Shown: positions 35,904 through 45,280 of the stretch, piece by piece
Numbering within the stretch: the stretch's first letter is position 1
Layout: each line of letters begins with the position of its first letter
Origin: Novipirellula artificiosorum
GTDB taxonomy: Bacteria > Planctomycetota > Planctomycetia > Pirellulales > Pirellulaceae
Length of the DNA: 64,000 nt
Reading direction: 5' to 3'
Assembly: GCF_007860135.1 (NCBI RefSeq)
Contig: NZ_SJPV01000010.1
Coordinates: forward strand, 39,115-103,114
Program-made: the position numbers and the translations under genes
The notes under the pieces: model-generated
The model's input: only the letters and a program-made list of their open reading frames with translations
What the model was told of the DNA's origin: nothing
Database searches by the model: none

Positions 35904-37586
35904 ATGAGATACCTGAATTTCAACTTCTGCTGCGTCACAATTGCGACTTGGCATGTTGTGTTGGCATCGTCGTGTTTGGCGACCGACCACACGCGGACAA
36001 GCCGTGACAGCGCCTCGACCATCGAGGCCGAGCCCATCGACGACAGGCCCAGTTGGCAGCGCGGAGAAAAAGCGACTGGAGGGTACCTGAAAATCGATAC
36101 CACAGGCACACTCAACAATAACATCGACGCTTCTTGTCTTCGCTTTCCAGTCCGTGCGAAGGAAAATAGTATCTTGACTTTCAAACTGGCTCGGGATCCA
36201 GCTCGTGATGCCTGGAAAACGAGAGTTCGTTTCGTCAGTGACAATAAGGTTTTGAAAGTTGGTGGAATCGCAGAGAAAGAGGGTGGACTGTTAGGAACGG
36301 GGCGTAGCACTTGTTCCAAAGGTTCGGACGGGTGGTGGAACATATCGATCTGCCTGTCCGATCATGTCAAAGCGACGGAGGTCACCGGCATCGATTTTGG
36401 CAGAACCGGCGGAGGAACAACCGAGTATTTCGTTGATGACATCTATCTGGATGATACAAAGCTCTGGGCTGAACCAGGAGACCCCTTGAACGACAGCCAA
36501 GGTGTGGCCACAGCCATTCACATCGCTGACAGAATGGTCGAAGCACAATGGCCAGAAAAGATCGCGGCTGGCCGACTAGCGTCCGACGATTATCCCACAA
36601 CCCATGTTCCTTCACGCTATTCGAACCGGGTTTTTGAAGACCATTTTGTTACGTTTGACGAAAGCAAATGGAATCGAGGCATCTCTAATAAGGAAACTGG
36701 AAGTTCTCACCTTGTGAACAAAAAGCGAGGAGGCGGCCTCAATATCCTCAATCAAGACAAGTACGCCGGGTACATCACCGATGAAGACTCCTTCGTTCAG
36801 GACGGCGTCCTCTTTTTGCAGAACCAGAAACGACGATATCGCGGAACCGAGCCTCCACCCTGGGAGTGGGATGTGAAGGCTATGGGTTGGCGGAAGACTC
36901 CAAGGCCTGCAGACTTTCCCGTTAGTCGGACCCACTTTGACTACACCAGCGGATGGATCAACTCCTTTGATAAGTTTGGATTCAATGGCACGAAGAATCC
37001 CACCTATCTTGAGGTCCGCGCAAAATTTCCCAATGGAAAAAACGTATGGCCTGCCATCTGGATGGTGGGAATCAAAACCTGGCCTCCCGAGATCGATATC
37101 TGGGAATACTTCGGCTGGCATTGGAGTGAGAATCATCAAGATTACATGGCCATGCGATACATTTATCCGACCCAATGGCCTCAAACCTGGCTAAAAAATG
37201 GAAACACATCCTATCTATCGCAGAGCTTTGTCGAAAAACACAATGCCGACACGATCTGGCATACTTATGGCTTCGAATGGGCTGGAGATGTGATGGTTTG
37301 GTATCTCAATGGAGAAGAAGTCCATCGTAAGCATCGTTATGGCTCTGATCCTTACGATATGCCAGCTGAGCATGCCCAAAGATCATGGCCAGATGAAGCC
37401 CTTTACCTAACCTTGAATAATGGCGTGCTGGCTCAAACCAACCCAGGCAGCCCCTTCAACCCCAACGACAAACATCCGGCAGTATTCCCGAATTACTTGT
37501 CCATCGACTACATAGCGGTTTACCAGGACAAAGCGAAACTCGATGGGATCATGACGCGCGAAGAGATTGAAGCGAGAAAGAAATGA
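35904..37586 (+). CDS. Secreted GH16-family endo-glycanase (agarase/carrageenase type)
   Basis: The 560-residue protein has a signal peptide (to about residue 28), an N-terminal beta-sandwich of about 150 residues and a GH16 domain. The catalytic motif EIDIWE is complete: nucleophile Glu396, Asp398 and acid/base Glu401, flanked by NVWPAIWMVG and the downstream HTYGFEWAGDVMVWYLNG. These are the marks of GH16 enzymes that cut beta-1,4 or beta-1,3 linkages with retention; with GH50 and GH117 neighbours, agar or porphyran is the best substrate guess. The stop overlaps the next ATG (ATGA). Confidence 0.9.
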   Translation: MRYLNFNFCCVTIATWHVVLASSCLATDHTRTSRDSASTIEAEPIDDRPSWQRGEKATGGYLKIDTTGTLNNNIDASCLRFPVRAKENSILTFKLARDPARDAWKTRVRFVSDNKVLKVGGIAEKEGGLLGTGRSTCSKGSDGWWNISICLSDHVKATEVTGIDFGRTGGGTTEYFVDDIYLDDTKLWAEPGDPLNDSQGVATAIHIADRMVEAQWPEKIAAGRLASDDYPTTHVPSRYSNRVFEDHFVTFDESKWNRGISNKETGSSHLVNKKRGGGLNILNQDKYAGYITDEDSFVQDGVLFLQNQKRRYRGTEPPPWEWDVKAMGWRKTPRPADFPVSRTHFDYTSGWINSFDKFGFNGTKNPTYLEVRAKFPNGKNVWPAIWMVGIKTWPPEIDIWEYFGWHWSENHQDYMAMRYIYPTQWPQTWLKNGNTSYLSQSFVEKHNADTIWHTYGFEWAGDVMVWYLNGEEVHRKHRYGSDPYDMPAEHAQRSWPDEALYLTLNNGVLAQTNPGSPFNPNDKHPAVFPNYLSIDYIAVYQDKAKLDGIMTREEIEARKK

Positions 37587-39424
37587 TGCGTTTTACTTGT
37601 GAGCCAATCATGCGTGTACCTTCTTTCCTTTCGCCTCTACTGTCGGTTTCCGTACTGATGGTCTCGCTGGGATCGGTTCGGTCGGACGATGTCCTCTGCG
37701 ACTTCGATCAAGGATCCGAGCCAACGTCGATTATCCACCAGCGCGCCGAAACGGAACTCGTGCAAGGCGCGACCGGTCGCGCGCTCCAGGTGACTCTGCA
37801 CGGTAAGGGCGAGCCTTCCCGCATTCGACTCACCTCGCCCGGCTGGGACCTGTCATCCTTTTCCGGCGTAGCGATCGACGTGACGAATCGAGACTCGCAA
37901 CCGATCGCTGTCCTCGCTCAAATTTCGGTCGGTCAAGAGAAAACAGCTTCCCGAAGCGTCGTCTGCCTAGAACCTGGCGAGACCGATACGATGCTTCTCA
38001 CGTTCTTTCGAAGTGAGCCGCCGGAGTACATGCTGAAGTTCTTTCGCGATATGCGAGGCTTGCCTGGCGGGGTGCTCGCACATTGGCAGGCGCCGGACTT
38101 GACCAAGCTCGACACGATCGAAATCAGCAAGTCGCGTCCGAACCAGTCGATGTGTTTCTCGATCGACAACATCCGCGCCACCGGCAGGTTTGCGCCGCCG
38201 AGTGAGCAGGAACTGCAGTCCGACTTCTTTCCGTTCGTCGATCGGTACGGCCAATACATGCACGGGACGTGGCCGGGCAAGACACGATCGGCGGAAGCGA
38301 TTACCGCCCAGCGTTGGGCGGAACTCGTGGATCTGGACGCCCACCCCGGCCCGGTCGATTGGGACCGATATGGAGGCTGGGCCGCCGGACCCCAACTCGA
38401 AGCGATGGGCCACTTCCGCACGGAGAAGTATCGCGGAAAGTGGTGGCTGGTCGATCCCGATGGTCGACTGTTCTGGTCGCACGGGATCACGGGCGTGCGA
38501 TTGTCGCAAAGCACAAAGATCTGGCAGCGGGAGAACTACTTTTCCGAAAAGGTGCCCGACGGCGACTTCCGCGCGTCCAACCTGAAACGTAAGTTTGGTC
38601 ACCGATGGCAAGAGGAAGCTGGCGACCTCACCCACAGGCGGTTGCGCTCCTGGGGTATGAATACGTTTGCCAACTGGTCCGATCCGGACCTCTACCACGT
38701 GCGGAGGACCCCGTATGTCGTTGCGGCGGGCTCCGGCATGTCCAAGAAGGTTTCGGCCTCGATCGACGAAGCGGTATTTCGCGCCACCGTGCGAGGAAGG
38801 CTCAATGCCGAGTGGGCCGCCGAGTTCAAGGACGATCCATGGTGCCTGGGCGTCTTCGTCGACAACGAACTGCACTGGCCCAAAAAAAACACACCCCAGG
38901 TCGTGGAGACCTACTACAAAGTCGTCAGCGAGCAGCTGAAGGCGGTGGCCCCGAACGTCCTCTACCTGGGCAGCCGCATCCACGGCGACGGTGAACCTCG
39001 CGCTGCCTACCGCGCGGCGGCCGCTTACTGCGACGTCGTTAGCATGAACCGCTACCAATTGGCCGTCGTCCACGAAGTCCTGCCGACGGACAGCCTCGAC
39101 AAGCCAATGATCATCGGCGAGTTCCATTTTGGTGCGCTCGATCGAGGACTGCCGCATACGGGTCTGCTGGCCGTCGCCAATCAGCGACAACGGGCCCGGG
39201 CCTATGCCGACTACGTTCACCAAGCTCTGGAAAACGATCGCATCGTCGGCGCCCATTGGTTCCAGTACTCCGACCAGCTCTTCACCGGCCGAGGAGACGG
39301 CGAGAACTACCAGATCGGATTCGTGGACATCGTTGATCGGCCGTATCCTGAAATGGTCGAAGCATCGCGCGAGATGGGAGACACGCTGTATCGCTATCGA
39401 TTGGAACACCGCAACAAGCACTAG
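37583..39424 (+). CDS. GH50-type beta-agarase-like enzyme
   Basis: The 613-residue protein has a signal peptide (hydrophobic core PLLSVSVLMVSLGSVRS), a beta-sandwich CBM-like region (about 40-210) and a GH50 TIM barrel. Motifs match GH50 enzymes: GKWWLVDPDGRLFWSHG, WGMNTFANWSD, VDNELHW with Glu429 as acid/base candidate, IIGEFHFGALDRGLPHTGL with Glu513 as nucleophile candidate, and GAHWFQYSDQ. GH50 enzymes release neoagarobiose or neoagarotetraose from agarose. The start overlaps the GH16 stop; a second ATG at 37610 would shorten the signal peptide. Translational coupling with GH16 is likely. Confidence 0.9.
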   Translation: MMRFTCEPIMRVPSFLSPLLSVSVLMVSLGSVRSDDVLCDFDQGSEPTSIIHQRAETELVQGATGRALQVTLHGKGEPSRIRLTSPGWDLSSFSGVAIDVTNRDSQPIAVLAQISVGQEKTASRSVVCLEPGETDTMLLTFFRSEPPEYMLKFFRDMRGLPGGVLAHWQAPDLTKLDTIEISKSRPNQSMCFSIDNIRATGRFAPPSEQELQSDFFPFVDRYGQYMHGTWPGKTRSAEAITAQRWAELVDLDAHPGPVDWDRYGGWAAGPQLEAMGHFRTEKYRGKWWLVDPDGRLFWSHGITGVRLSQSTKIWQRENYFSEKVPDGDFRASNLKRKFGHRWQEEAGDLTHRRLRSWGMNTFANWSDPDLYHVRRTPYVVAAGSGMSKKVSASIDEAVFRATVRGRLNAEWAAEFKDDPWCLGVFVDNELHWPKKNTPQVVETYYKVVSEQLKAVAPNVLYLGSRIHGDGEPRAAYRAAAAYCDVVSMNRYQLAVVHEVLPTDSLDKPMIIGEFHFGALDRGLPHTGLLAVANQRQRARAYADYVHQALENDRIVGAHWFQYSDQLFTGRGDGENYQIGFVDIVDRPYPEMVEASREMGDTLYRYRLEHRNKH

Positions 39425-39439
39425 AAGAGAAAAGAAGAG

Positions 39440-39598
39440 ATGAAACGAGTACTAATCAGTCTGTTCGTTGCAGTGGTGGCTTCCAGTGTCTGCGCCAAAA
39501 CCCAGCCCAATGTAGTGCTGATCGTCTGCGATGATCTCAACGACTATATCACCGGCATTCCCGGCCCGCGTCGTCGACGCTGCAATCATGCAAGCTGA
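39440..39598 (+). pseudogene. Truncated sulfatase N-terminus
   Basis: The frame encodes a signal peptide (KRVLISLFVAVVASSVCA) and the first sulfatase block (PNVVLIVCDDLNDYITG), then diverges into RRRRCNHAS and a stop. The formylglycine motif and everything after it are missing. It follows GH50 by 15 bases, so the operon probably once contained a sulfatase. Confidence 0.75.
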
Positions 39599-39912
39599 GT
39601 GCGCGAAGGTTTTTGCAGCGCCGTTAGATTCCGAAGTCCGATACTGGTGATTCCTGGACCTTGTAGCTCTAGTTCCTTGAGTTGCGTAAGCCCCCGAAGA
39701 TGTGCGATTCCGTTATCGGAGAGTTGGTTGCATTCGCGCAGGTCCAGCAGCTCAAGTTTCTTTATGCCTGCCAAGTGTTCTAAGCCGACGTCCGTGACAT
39801 AGGTCTTGACGGCACGGATGCGTGTCAGAGAGTCCATCTGTGCGAGGTGTGTGAACGATTCGTCGGTGATACTGCACCGACGGACATTGATGTCGTGGGC
39901 GGGCAGTACCAT
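39586..39912 (-). pseudogene. Leucine-rich repeat protein fragment
   Basis: The minus frame from the ATG at 39912 has four or five LRR units (SFTHLAQMDSLTRIRAV, GLEHLAGIKKLELLDLRE, GIAHLRGLTQLKELELQG, GLRNLTAL) and stops inside the sulfatase remnant. Both ends look cut. It is a piece of a larger LRR protein inserted or inverted here. Confidence 0.6.
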
Positions 39913-39949
39913 TGCTGGCGACATCATGAGGACGAGACGATTGGACTGA

Positions 39950-40825
39950 CGCATCCCTTCCACCACGACTTGCGCGCTCGCGGGTTTGGGTTGGCACAGC
40001 ACGCGGGCAGTGGCTATGGACACGATTTCCGCGGCTGGGAGTTTTACACCCAAACCAAAATCGCGTACGGCACGGTGATCATTGGGGATCAAGAATATCC
40101 GCACCCTGTACCGACCTCGATGGTGTGGCGACCGGACAAGGTGATCTGCACGTACGAAGTCGCTGGCATCAAGATTCATGAAGAGAAATTCATCGCTGCC
40201 AACGATGTGGCTTGTTCGATCATCGTATCCGGCTCGCCCATCACACTTCGCTTCGATGGTCACAGCTTGGTGATTCCGAAGCTGAGCATCGACTGCACCG
40301 CCAAAGTGCGATTCGACCAGAGCAATAACGCGGTTCAAATTGCCGAAGGCGGCACAGTTGTTACGCACCCAGTCGAAAACGAAACCTGCACCGGCCGGCT
40401 GATCTATGACGGCATGAGCACCGTGCTTTCTTCATCGGCACAGATCACTTCGTACACAGCAAGGACCGACGATGAAGGTCGCCGAGAAGAGCACCCGGCA
40501 TTTCAACAAGGTCTTCTTTGAAGGCGACCCGAAGTACAACGACGGCAGCTTTGCCGTCTACTGGTACGAGGAACCCGGTGGCGAAGGAGAGAAGATCCAG
40601 CTGCCACGCGACTGGTGGGTCGACTATCGGGTGGGCGAGGGCGACTGGACGCGCATGAAGAAGTATGTCACCGACAACTATGGCCTGCAGCGCGACAAGT
40701 TCAATGTCGTCCGCCACCCGAGCACGACTGGGCTGGGCGCAAGTGCCCGAGGCCTGTCAGGCCCGTGCACGCCAGGATCCTGCGACAAAGTGGCCCTTTC
40801 GAAAAACTCATACACGACATCTTAG
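39950..40825 (+). pseudogene. Frameshifted fragment of an unidentified exported enzyme
   Basis: Two plus frames carry coherent, beta-rich protein: the first (to about 40450) has RGFGLAQHAGSGYGHDFRGW and EVAGIKIHEEKFIAANDVAC; the second (40472 on) has FFEGDPKYNDGSFAVYWYEE and IQLPRDWWVDYRVGEGDW. The second looks like the C-terminal module of a large glycosidase. The shift near 40450-40472 and lack of a start make it a pseudogene. Confidence 0.45.
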
Positions 40826-40970
40826 GGCAGGTTGACATGGACCGAAACTGGCGTTTTCGTGGGCATCCTGCGCCGGTGATGACCGACCACATAGCTCGAT
40901 GCGAGGTGCCGCCAACCTGCTGATGTGTGTCGGGAGGAAACGTTTGCGGTCTCGCCAGGGAGTCGTTCTT

Positions 40971-42482
40971 TTATCCTCTCGGGTCCGCCGTCCGGCTCAA
41001 GTCATACTCTAATCGCGTGATGGAGTACGCCGGAAGTGTGATCGAATCGCCGTTGGAGGCGGATATCTCGACGCGCTCACATCGCTCGGTATCCTGCATC
41101 GCTTCGGCCAGCGACCTATCCGCTCGATGTGTCAGTTGTATGCCTCCGGTCAGGCGGAACCCGAGCTTTCTTTCCGTATCGGTCATCGCAACCTGTTCGA
41201 CGGTATACTGGTTGTCGTGTCGATTGATCACAAGGACATGCACGCGATCTTCTCCCACGAGCGCAATGGATTCCAGGTCCTCAGCGGCTGCCGAGTCACC
41301 ACGCGTCTGGATCGTCATGTCGACCACGGCGTGACTGTTGCGAATTGCGTCGCGAAATACCGAGAAGTGGGTGTACGGCAGATGTTCCTTGTCGCCAATT
41401 CCTTGCGGGCCGCCGACAAAGTCCCAGAAGTGCTGGAACGAGTGCCAGTGCGCGACGGTAACGGACGGCCGCTTGATGAACCGCAGTAGCATGACGTCCG
41501 CGTGCAGAGCGCCCAGATGGGAGAAGCGGAGGTTGTACTGCTTCAGGTTCCCTCCGAAACCTCCGACCCCGTACTCGGTCATCCAGATTTCCTTGCCGGA
41601 GAATCGGGTTTCGAGCGTTTCAAGTGTCTTGTCGAAGAAGTGGTCCAGGTGGGCGTCGCAGTTGTTGTAGCCTTCGATATGGGGGATGAAGTCTTCCGGC
41701 TTCACGTCATTTGCCATGCCTGTCAGCGAATAGACGTGCAGGATAACCGCGTCGTAGAAGGTCTCACCCTCGAGCGCGGCGATCCAGCCGTAGGGATGGT
41801 CCATTCCGGCCGAGCGGTCATCGGTCAGGAGGTTGTCGTACTGGTACATCTGGTTCGGCAGCACGACCCCGACCTTGGTCTCCGGCAGCAGCTCGCGGAT
41901 CACGGCGGTCAGTTTCTTCGCACGATCCAGATACTCGGCCCCCGCGGCAAAGGCCCATTTGTAGCTGCCGTAGAAGACCTCGTTGCCGATCTCGATGGCC
42001 GTGACGCGGTGGCCCTCTTCAGCGATCTTCTCCAGCCAGGCCTTGTTCTGTTCGAACGTCTGTGTGCAGACGTTCAACACCAAACTGTAGCGGACATTGT
42101 GTTCCTTGACGAACCGAAAGTACTCATCCGGCACGCGGCCGGCGCCGTCGGTGAATTGGGCGACTCGCTTGTTATGCCCGGTGTAGTCGCGTGTCGATGG
42201 CGATTCCTCGTCGTAGTACCCCGTGAAGGGATTATAGAAATTCGAGCCTGTCCCACCGGGGTAGCGAAAGAACGGTCGCCCGGCCGCCAGGTACTTCTCC
42301 GCATAGGCCGGATGGTCGAACCAGACGGGGCGGAAGAGGCACTCGTTGTTCGCGCCGTGGATGTCCTGCGAAAGGGGACGGTGGGCGTCCAGGGCAACTG
42401 CTAATCGGACACTCTGTGCCCGTAATGGTGCGACGGTGCTCATGAACAGGACGAGTAGAAGACTCAGAAGAGGACATTTCAT
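40971..42482 (-). CDS. Secreted clan GH-A-like glycosidase, family unassigned
   Basis: The protein (503 aa from the ATG at 42482) has a signal peptide (KCPLLSLLLVLFMSTVAPLRAQ). The TIM-barrel half has paired glutamates with clan-A spacing: Glu168 in AIEIGNEVFYG (acid/base) and Glu303 in EIWMTEYGVGG (nucleophile), the arrangement of GH51/GH39/GH30-like enzymes. A C-terminal beta-sandwich follows (from about 400). The front block RPFFRYPGGTGSNFYNP recalls arabinofuranosidase-like enzymes. Last gene of the four-gene minus operon, 27 codon-free bases or so after the GH117-like stop. Substrate within agar metabolism is not clear. Confidence 0.75.
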   Translation of the reverse strand: MKCPLLSLLLVLFMSTVAPLRAQSVRLAVALDAHRPLSQDIHGANNECLFRPVWFDHPAYAEKYLAAGRPFFRYPGGTGSNFYNPFTGYYDEESPSTRDYTGHNKRVAQFTDGAGRVPDEYFRFVKEHNVRYSLVLNVCTQTFEQNKAWLEKIAEEGHRVTAIEIGNEVFYGSYKWAFAAGAEYLDRAKKLTAVIRELLPETKVGVVLPNQMYQYDNLLTDDRSAGMDHPYGWIAALEGETFYDAVILHVYSLTGMANDVKPEDFIPHIEGYNNCDAHLDHFFDKTLETLETRFSGKEIWMTEYGVGGFGGNLKQYNLRFSHLGALHADVMLLRFIKRPSVTVAHWHSFQHFWDFVGGPQGIGDKEHLPYTHFSVFRDAIRNSHAVVDMTIQTRGDSAAAEDLESIALVGEDRVHVLVINRHDNQYTVEQVAMTDTERKLGFRLTGGIQLTHRADRSLAEAMQDTERCERVEISASNGDSITLPAYSITRLEYDLSRTADPRG

Positions 42483-42560
42483 TTCAGGTATGGTCCGATC
42501 GTAAAGGTTGATTTTCCGAGGATCGCCCACCACGGTGAGCTGTTGTGCGCGATGCCGTAC

Positions 42561-43718
42561 TCACTGCTGCTGGAGAATCGTGTTCCGGTCGAGTTGCTGC
42601 TGCTCCTTCTTCACCTGGTTCAATAGCCAGCCGGAAAGATGGGCTCGCGATGAGAAGAACGCCTCCTCGTCATATCGTCCCGGGTAGGTACTCTTGAAAT
42701 TCGACCGATGAGTATCCCGGCTCAAATCGCAATCGAATCGAGCGAGTGTGAAATGGGCGTTTTCCGCCCAGTTCCCCGGAGCGGTGGCATCGACCGGCGG
42801 CGGAATGTGGCAAAGCCCCCAAGTGATGCCGCGGCCATCCTCGTTATCCGAAAACGCATCAGCCACAAACGGCCCCGGCGCAAGCGGCGGCATTTCAATG
42901 CTGGACATGATTTCGAAATTCACACCATCGGGTGCGAACTGCACGGTGTTCTTCTCCGGTCCATCCAGACTCGTAATGGCAGCGATTCCCCCTTTCCATG
43001 GAAACAGGCAAGTTTCATGCCCTGAAGTGATAACGGGATTAAGCGGATGCTTGGTGAATGGTCCGAGTGGATCTTCCGAGATCGCCAGCCCTTGTGCGCG
43101 GACAAGTTCAAGGCCGGGAGACTCGTCGCTCGAATGGATCGGCTGGCCTTTGTAGTAAAGGTAGTATTTCCCTTTGAACACGAGAACGTCCGGCGTCGTC
43201 ACGCTGCGCCAGCCATAATCTGGTTTTGGCGGCCGGGGAACCGCGACTCCCTGCTCTTGCCAGGCGAAGCCATCGTTGCTGGTGGCATACCAGATTTCCG
43301 CGAGATCCCAATCCGCCGACGGAATCGTGTCGGTCGCCTTGCCCGTGCCGCTCGGGGGAGCCTCGGTTTTGCGATGGGTGTACCAAACATAATAAGTCCC
43401 ATCGATCTTGAGGACTTTCGTGGGGTCGCGTCGAGACGTATTGCAGCTGTAGTCGAATCCCTCCAAACGTGAGTAGCGAAAGTTGCTGTACAACTCCATT
43501 CGATCATTTTGTGAGACCCCACGCGGCGAACCCAAAGACGCGATTCCCCAAAAGTCATAAGCCCGCTGCATCGCCGCGCTGAGCGGTCGGTCAGTCGGTT
43601 TCGTCAAAGGCAGCCGGCCGGGAAATCCCCTGGCAGGCGGCTCGGCAGCCGGCACCAGGGCCAGCGGAGCCAGCAACGCGACGGTGAGTACGGCTTTTGA
43701 CATGGTCGAGAGGGTCAT
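42561..43718 (-). CDS. GH117-like enzyme (alpha-neoagaro-oligosaccharide hydrolase type)
   Basis: The 385-residue protein has a signal peptide (AVLTVALLAPLALVPAAEPP) and a five-bladed beta-propeller pattern. The blocks SRRDPTKVLKIDGTYYVWYT and IWYATSNDGFAWQEQGVAV, then GKYYLYYKGQP and VITSGHETCLFPWKGG, fit GH117, whose Asp and His residues remove 3,6-anhydro-L-galactose from neoagaro-oligosaccharides. That activity completes an agarose route with GH50 and GH16. AAGGA lies upstream of the ATG. GH43-like enzymes are the main alternative because the fold is shared. Confidence 0.8.
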   Translation of the reverse strand: MTLSTMSKAVLTVALLAPLALVPAAEPPARGFPGRLPLTKPTDRPLSAAMQRAYDFWGIASLGSPRGVSQNDRMELYSNFRYSRLEGFDYSCNTSRRDPTKVLKIDGTYYVWYTHRKTEAPPSGTGKATDTIPSADWDLAEIWYATSNDGFAWQEQGVAVPRPPKPDYGWRSVTTPDVLVFKGKYYLYYKGQPIHSSDESPGLELVRAQGLAISEDPLGPFTKHPLNPVITSGHETCLFPWKGGIAAITSLDGPEKNTVQFAPDGVNFEIMSSIEMPPLAPGPFVADAFSDNEDGRGITWGLCHIPPPVDATAPGNWAENAHFTLARFDCDLSRDTHRSNFKSTYPGRYDEEAFFSSRAHLSGWLLNQVKKEQQQLDRNTILQQQ

Positions 43719-43806
43719 TGTTTTCCTTTACGTCGTAGTAGGGAGCCTTGCCGCGAGGCGGAAAACCCGATCGAGGGTCACGGCCCATTCTATCGAAGAC
43801 GGCCGC

Positions 43807-45231
43807 TCACTCGGCGGCTTCGTGAAGTCTCGCCGCGTTGGTATTGACGTCGCGGATCACGTCGGTCCACTCGGTATGGTAGTTCTCAAACGGGTCCATA
43901 AAGCCGTTTTCGTTCATGGGCGAATCGCCCCGCTCGGCCGCGTCCCACTGTTCCAGGCAGCCGCAGTGGTGCCAGCCGATCATGTAGGGAGTGGCCATCA
44001 TGCCTTCGAGCGTTTCGCGATAGAGCGACGCCACTTCCTGGAAGCTCCTGGCCTCGGTTCGCCAGCCCTTGGCTCCCCACTCCTGCTGATTCGGCTGTAC
44101 GTAACTGTAGGATCCGTCGCCGTTGTAGATGGGCTTGCCGAGTTGTTCGTAGAGTTTCGCGACTGACTTGCCATCCTGCTCCCAGCGACCGTAGGCCTGG
44201 ATGGTGACCACGTCGACGTACTTCTTCATCGCCGGAATCATCCACTCGTAGTGCCACATGACCATGTTCTTGTCACCGAGAATCAAATGGTTCGGATCGT
44301 ACTTGCGGATCGCGTCGTGGTGCATGCCGTACCACTTCTCGCAGATCACGTACATGAACGCGATCATGTCCTCGGTGGCCTTCTTTGCGTCAGCCGGCTC
44401 GAACCACGTTTGCAATCGGGCCATGTCCTGCCAGGTAATGCCATAGGCCGGACTGACGGGCAGCCCCCAGACAACGGCCGCCGCCTCGGGCGAATCGTAC
44501 CGCCGGCTCAGGTGTTCGACCCAACGCTGCTTGCCGGGCGCCCATTCTCCGAGTGGCAGAATGGCGTTGATCCATGGGTAGATCATCACTTGCTCGTCCC
44601 GGTCGTTTTGGTCCTTTTGACCCATGATCCAACTGGGAACGTCCGTGTAAAGGTAGCCCAACAGGTTGCGGCTCTCCTTGTTTTCGGCACACACGTCATG
44701 CACCCGGCGGTCGAGAAACGCTTCGAAATCGCGAGAGAAAACATCCGGCCGGGGTCCCTGGCCCTTGCGCTCTCGCCAGCCGGCCAAGGGAGCAGTCTCC
44801 AGCGACGCGATATAGTACATCCTGTCCTCGTACAATGCCCGGTCGATCGACTCATGCGTGTGCTTGCCGAAGGTATTGAAGTGCAGATCATCGCAGATTT
44901 CGATCTGACGATCGATCCAGCGTTTGACGGCCGTGCCCTCCGGGTTGAATCGGGCGCCTTCGGTCACCATGTCCTGGCCGTATCGCTTGAGCGTCGCTTC
45001 CTTGTTGTAGGGCGCCAGCCAGAGATGCGGTTCGATGTGGTTCACGCCCAAGCTGACGAACCTCTGTCCATCGGGATTAATGAACCACCAGACACCGTCG
45101 ATCTGTTTCGCGTGAACATAGCCGGTTGCGAGATCCGAGTCTTTTCCAGGCTCTGCGATCGCACTCTCAGCGAACATAGCGATCACAAGGGCGAACATTG
45201 CAGTTGCGAAAAGAGTTGTTTGTATCTTCAT
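43807..45231 (-). CDS. GH50-like paralogue with altered active-site positions
   Basis: The 474-residue protein has a signal peptide (to AIA near residue 26) and directly a TIM barrel lacking the CBM-like front. VWWFINPDGQRFVSLGVNH and HFNTFGKHT align by eye with the GH50 barrel at 37583. Where GH50 has DNELHW it has TDVPSW, and where GH50 has IIGEFHFG it has IYNGDGSYS, so both catalytic Glu positions seem replaced. Either the catalytic residues moved, the substrate differs, or the protein binds rather than cuts. Second gene of the minus operon. Confidence 0.7.
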   Translation of the reverse strand: MKIQTTLFATAMFALVIAMFAESAIAEPGKDSDLATGYVHAKQIDGVWWFINPDGQRFVSLGVNHIEPHLWLAPYNKEATLKRYGQDMVTEGARFNPEGTAVKRWIDRQIEICDDLHFNTFGKHTHESIDRALYEDRMYYIASLETAPLAGWRERKGQGPRPDVFSRDFEAFLDRRVHDVCAENKESRNLLGYLYTDVPSWIMGQKDQNDRDEQVMIYPWINAILPLGEWAPGKQRWVEHLSRRYDSPEAAAVVWGLPVSPAYGITWQDMARLQTWFEPADAKKATEDMIAFMYVICEKWYGMHHDAIRKYDPNHLILGDKNMVMWHYEWMIPAMKKYVDVVTIQAYGRWEQDGKSVAKLYEQLGKPIYNGDGSYSYVQPNQQEWGAKGWRTEARSFQEVASLYRETLEGMMATPYMIGWHHCGCLEQWDAAERGDSPMNENGFMDPFENYHTEWTDVIRDVNTNAARLHEAAE

Positions 45232-45280
45232 TGCGGTTCTAGTGCCTCATTTCACTTTTCAACCTTCGACTTTCGACTTT

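Noticed and set aside
37967..39421. Minus-strand frame of 484 codons opposite GH50
   Set aside because: No domain is seen, while the plus strand encodes clear GH50 motifs.
41502..42404. Plus-strand frame of 300 codons opposite the clan-A-like glycosidase
   Set aside because: Antisense shadow with no family resemblance.
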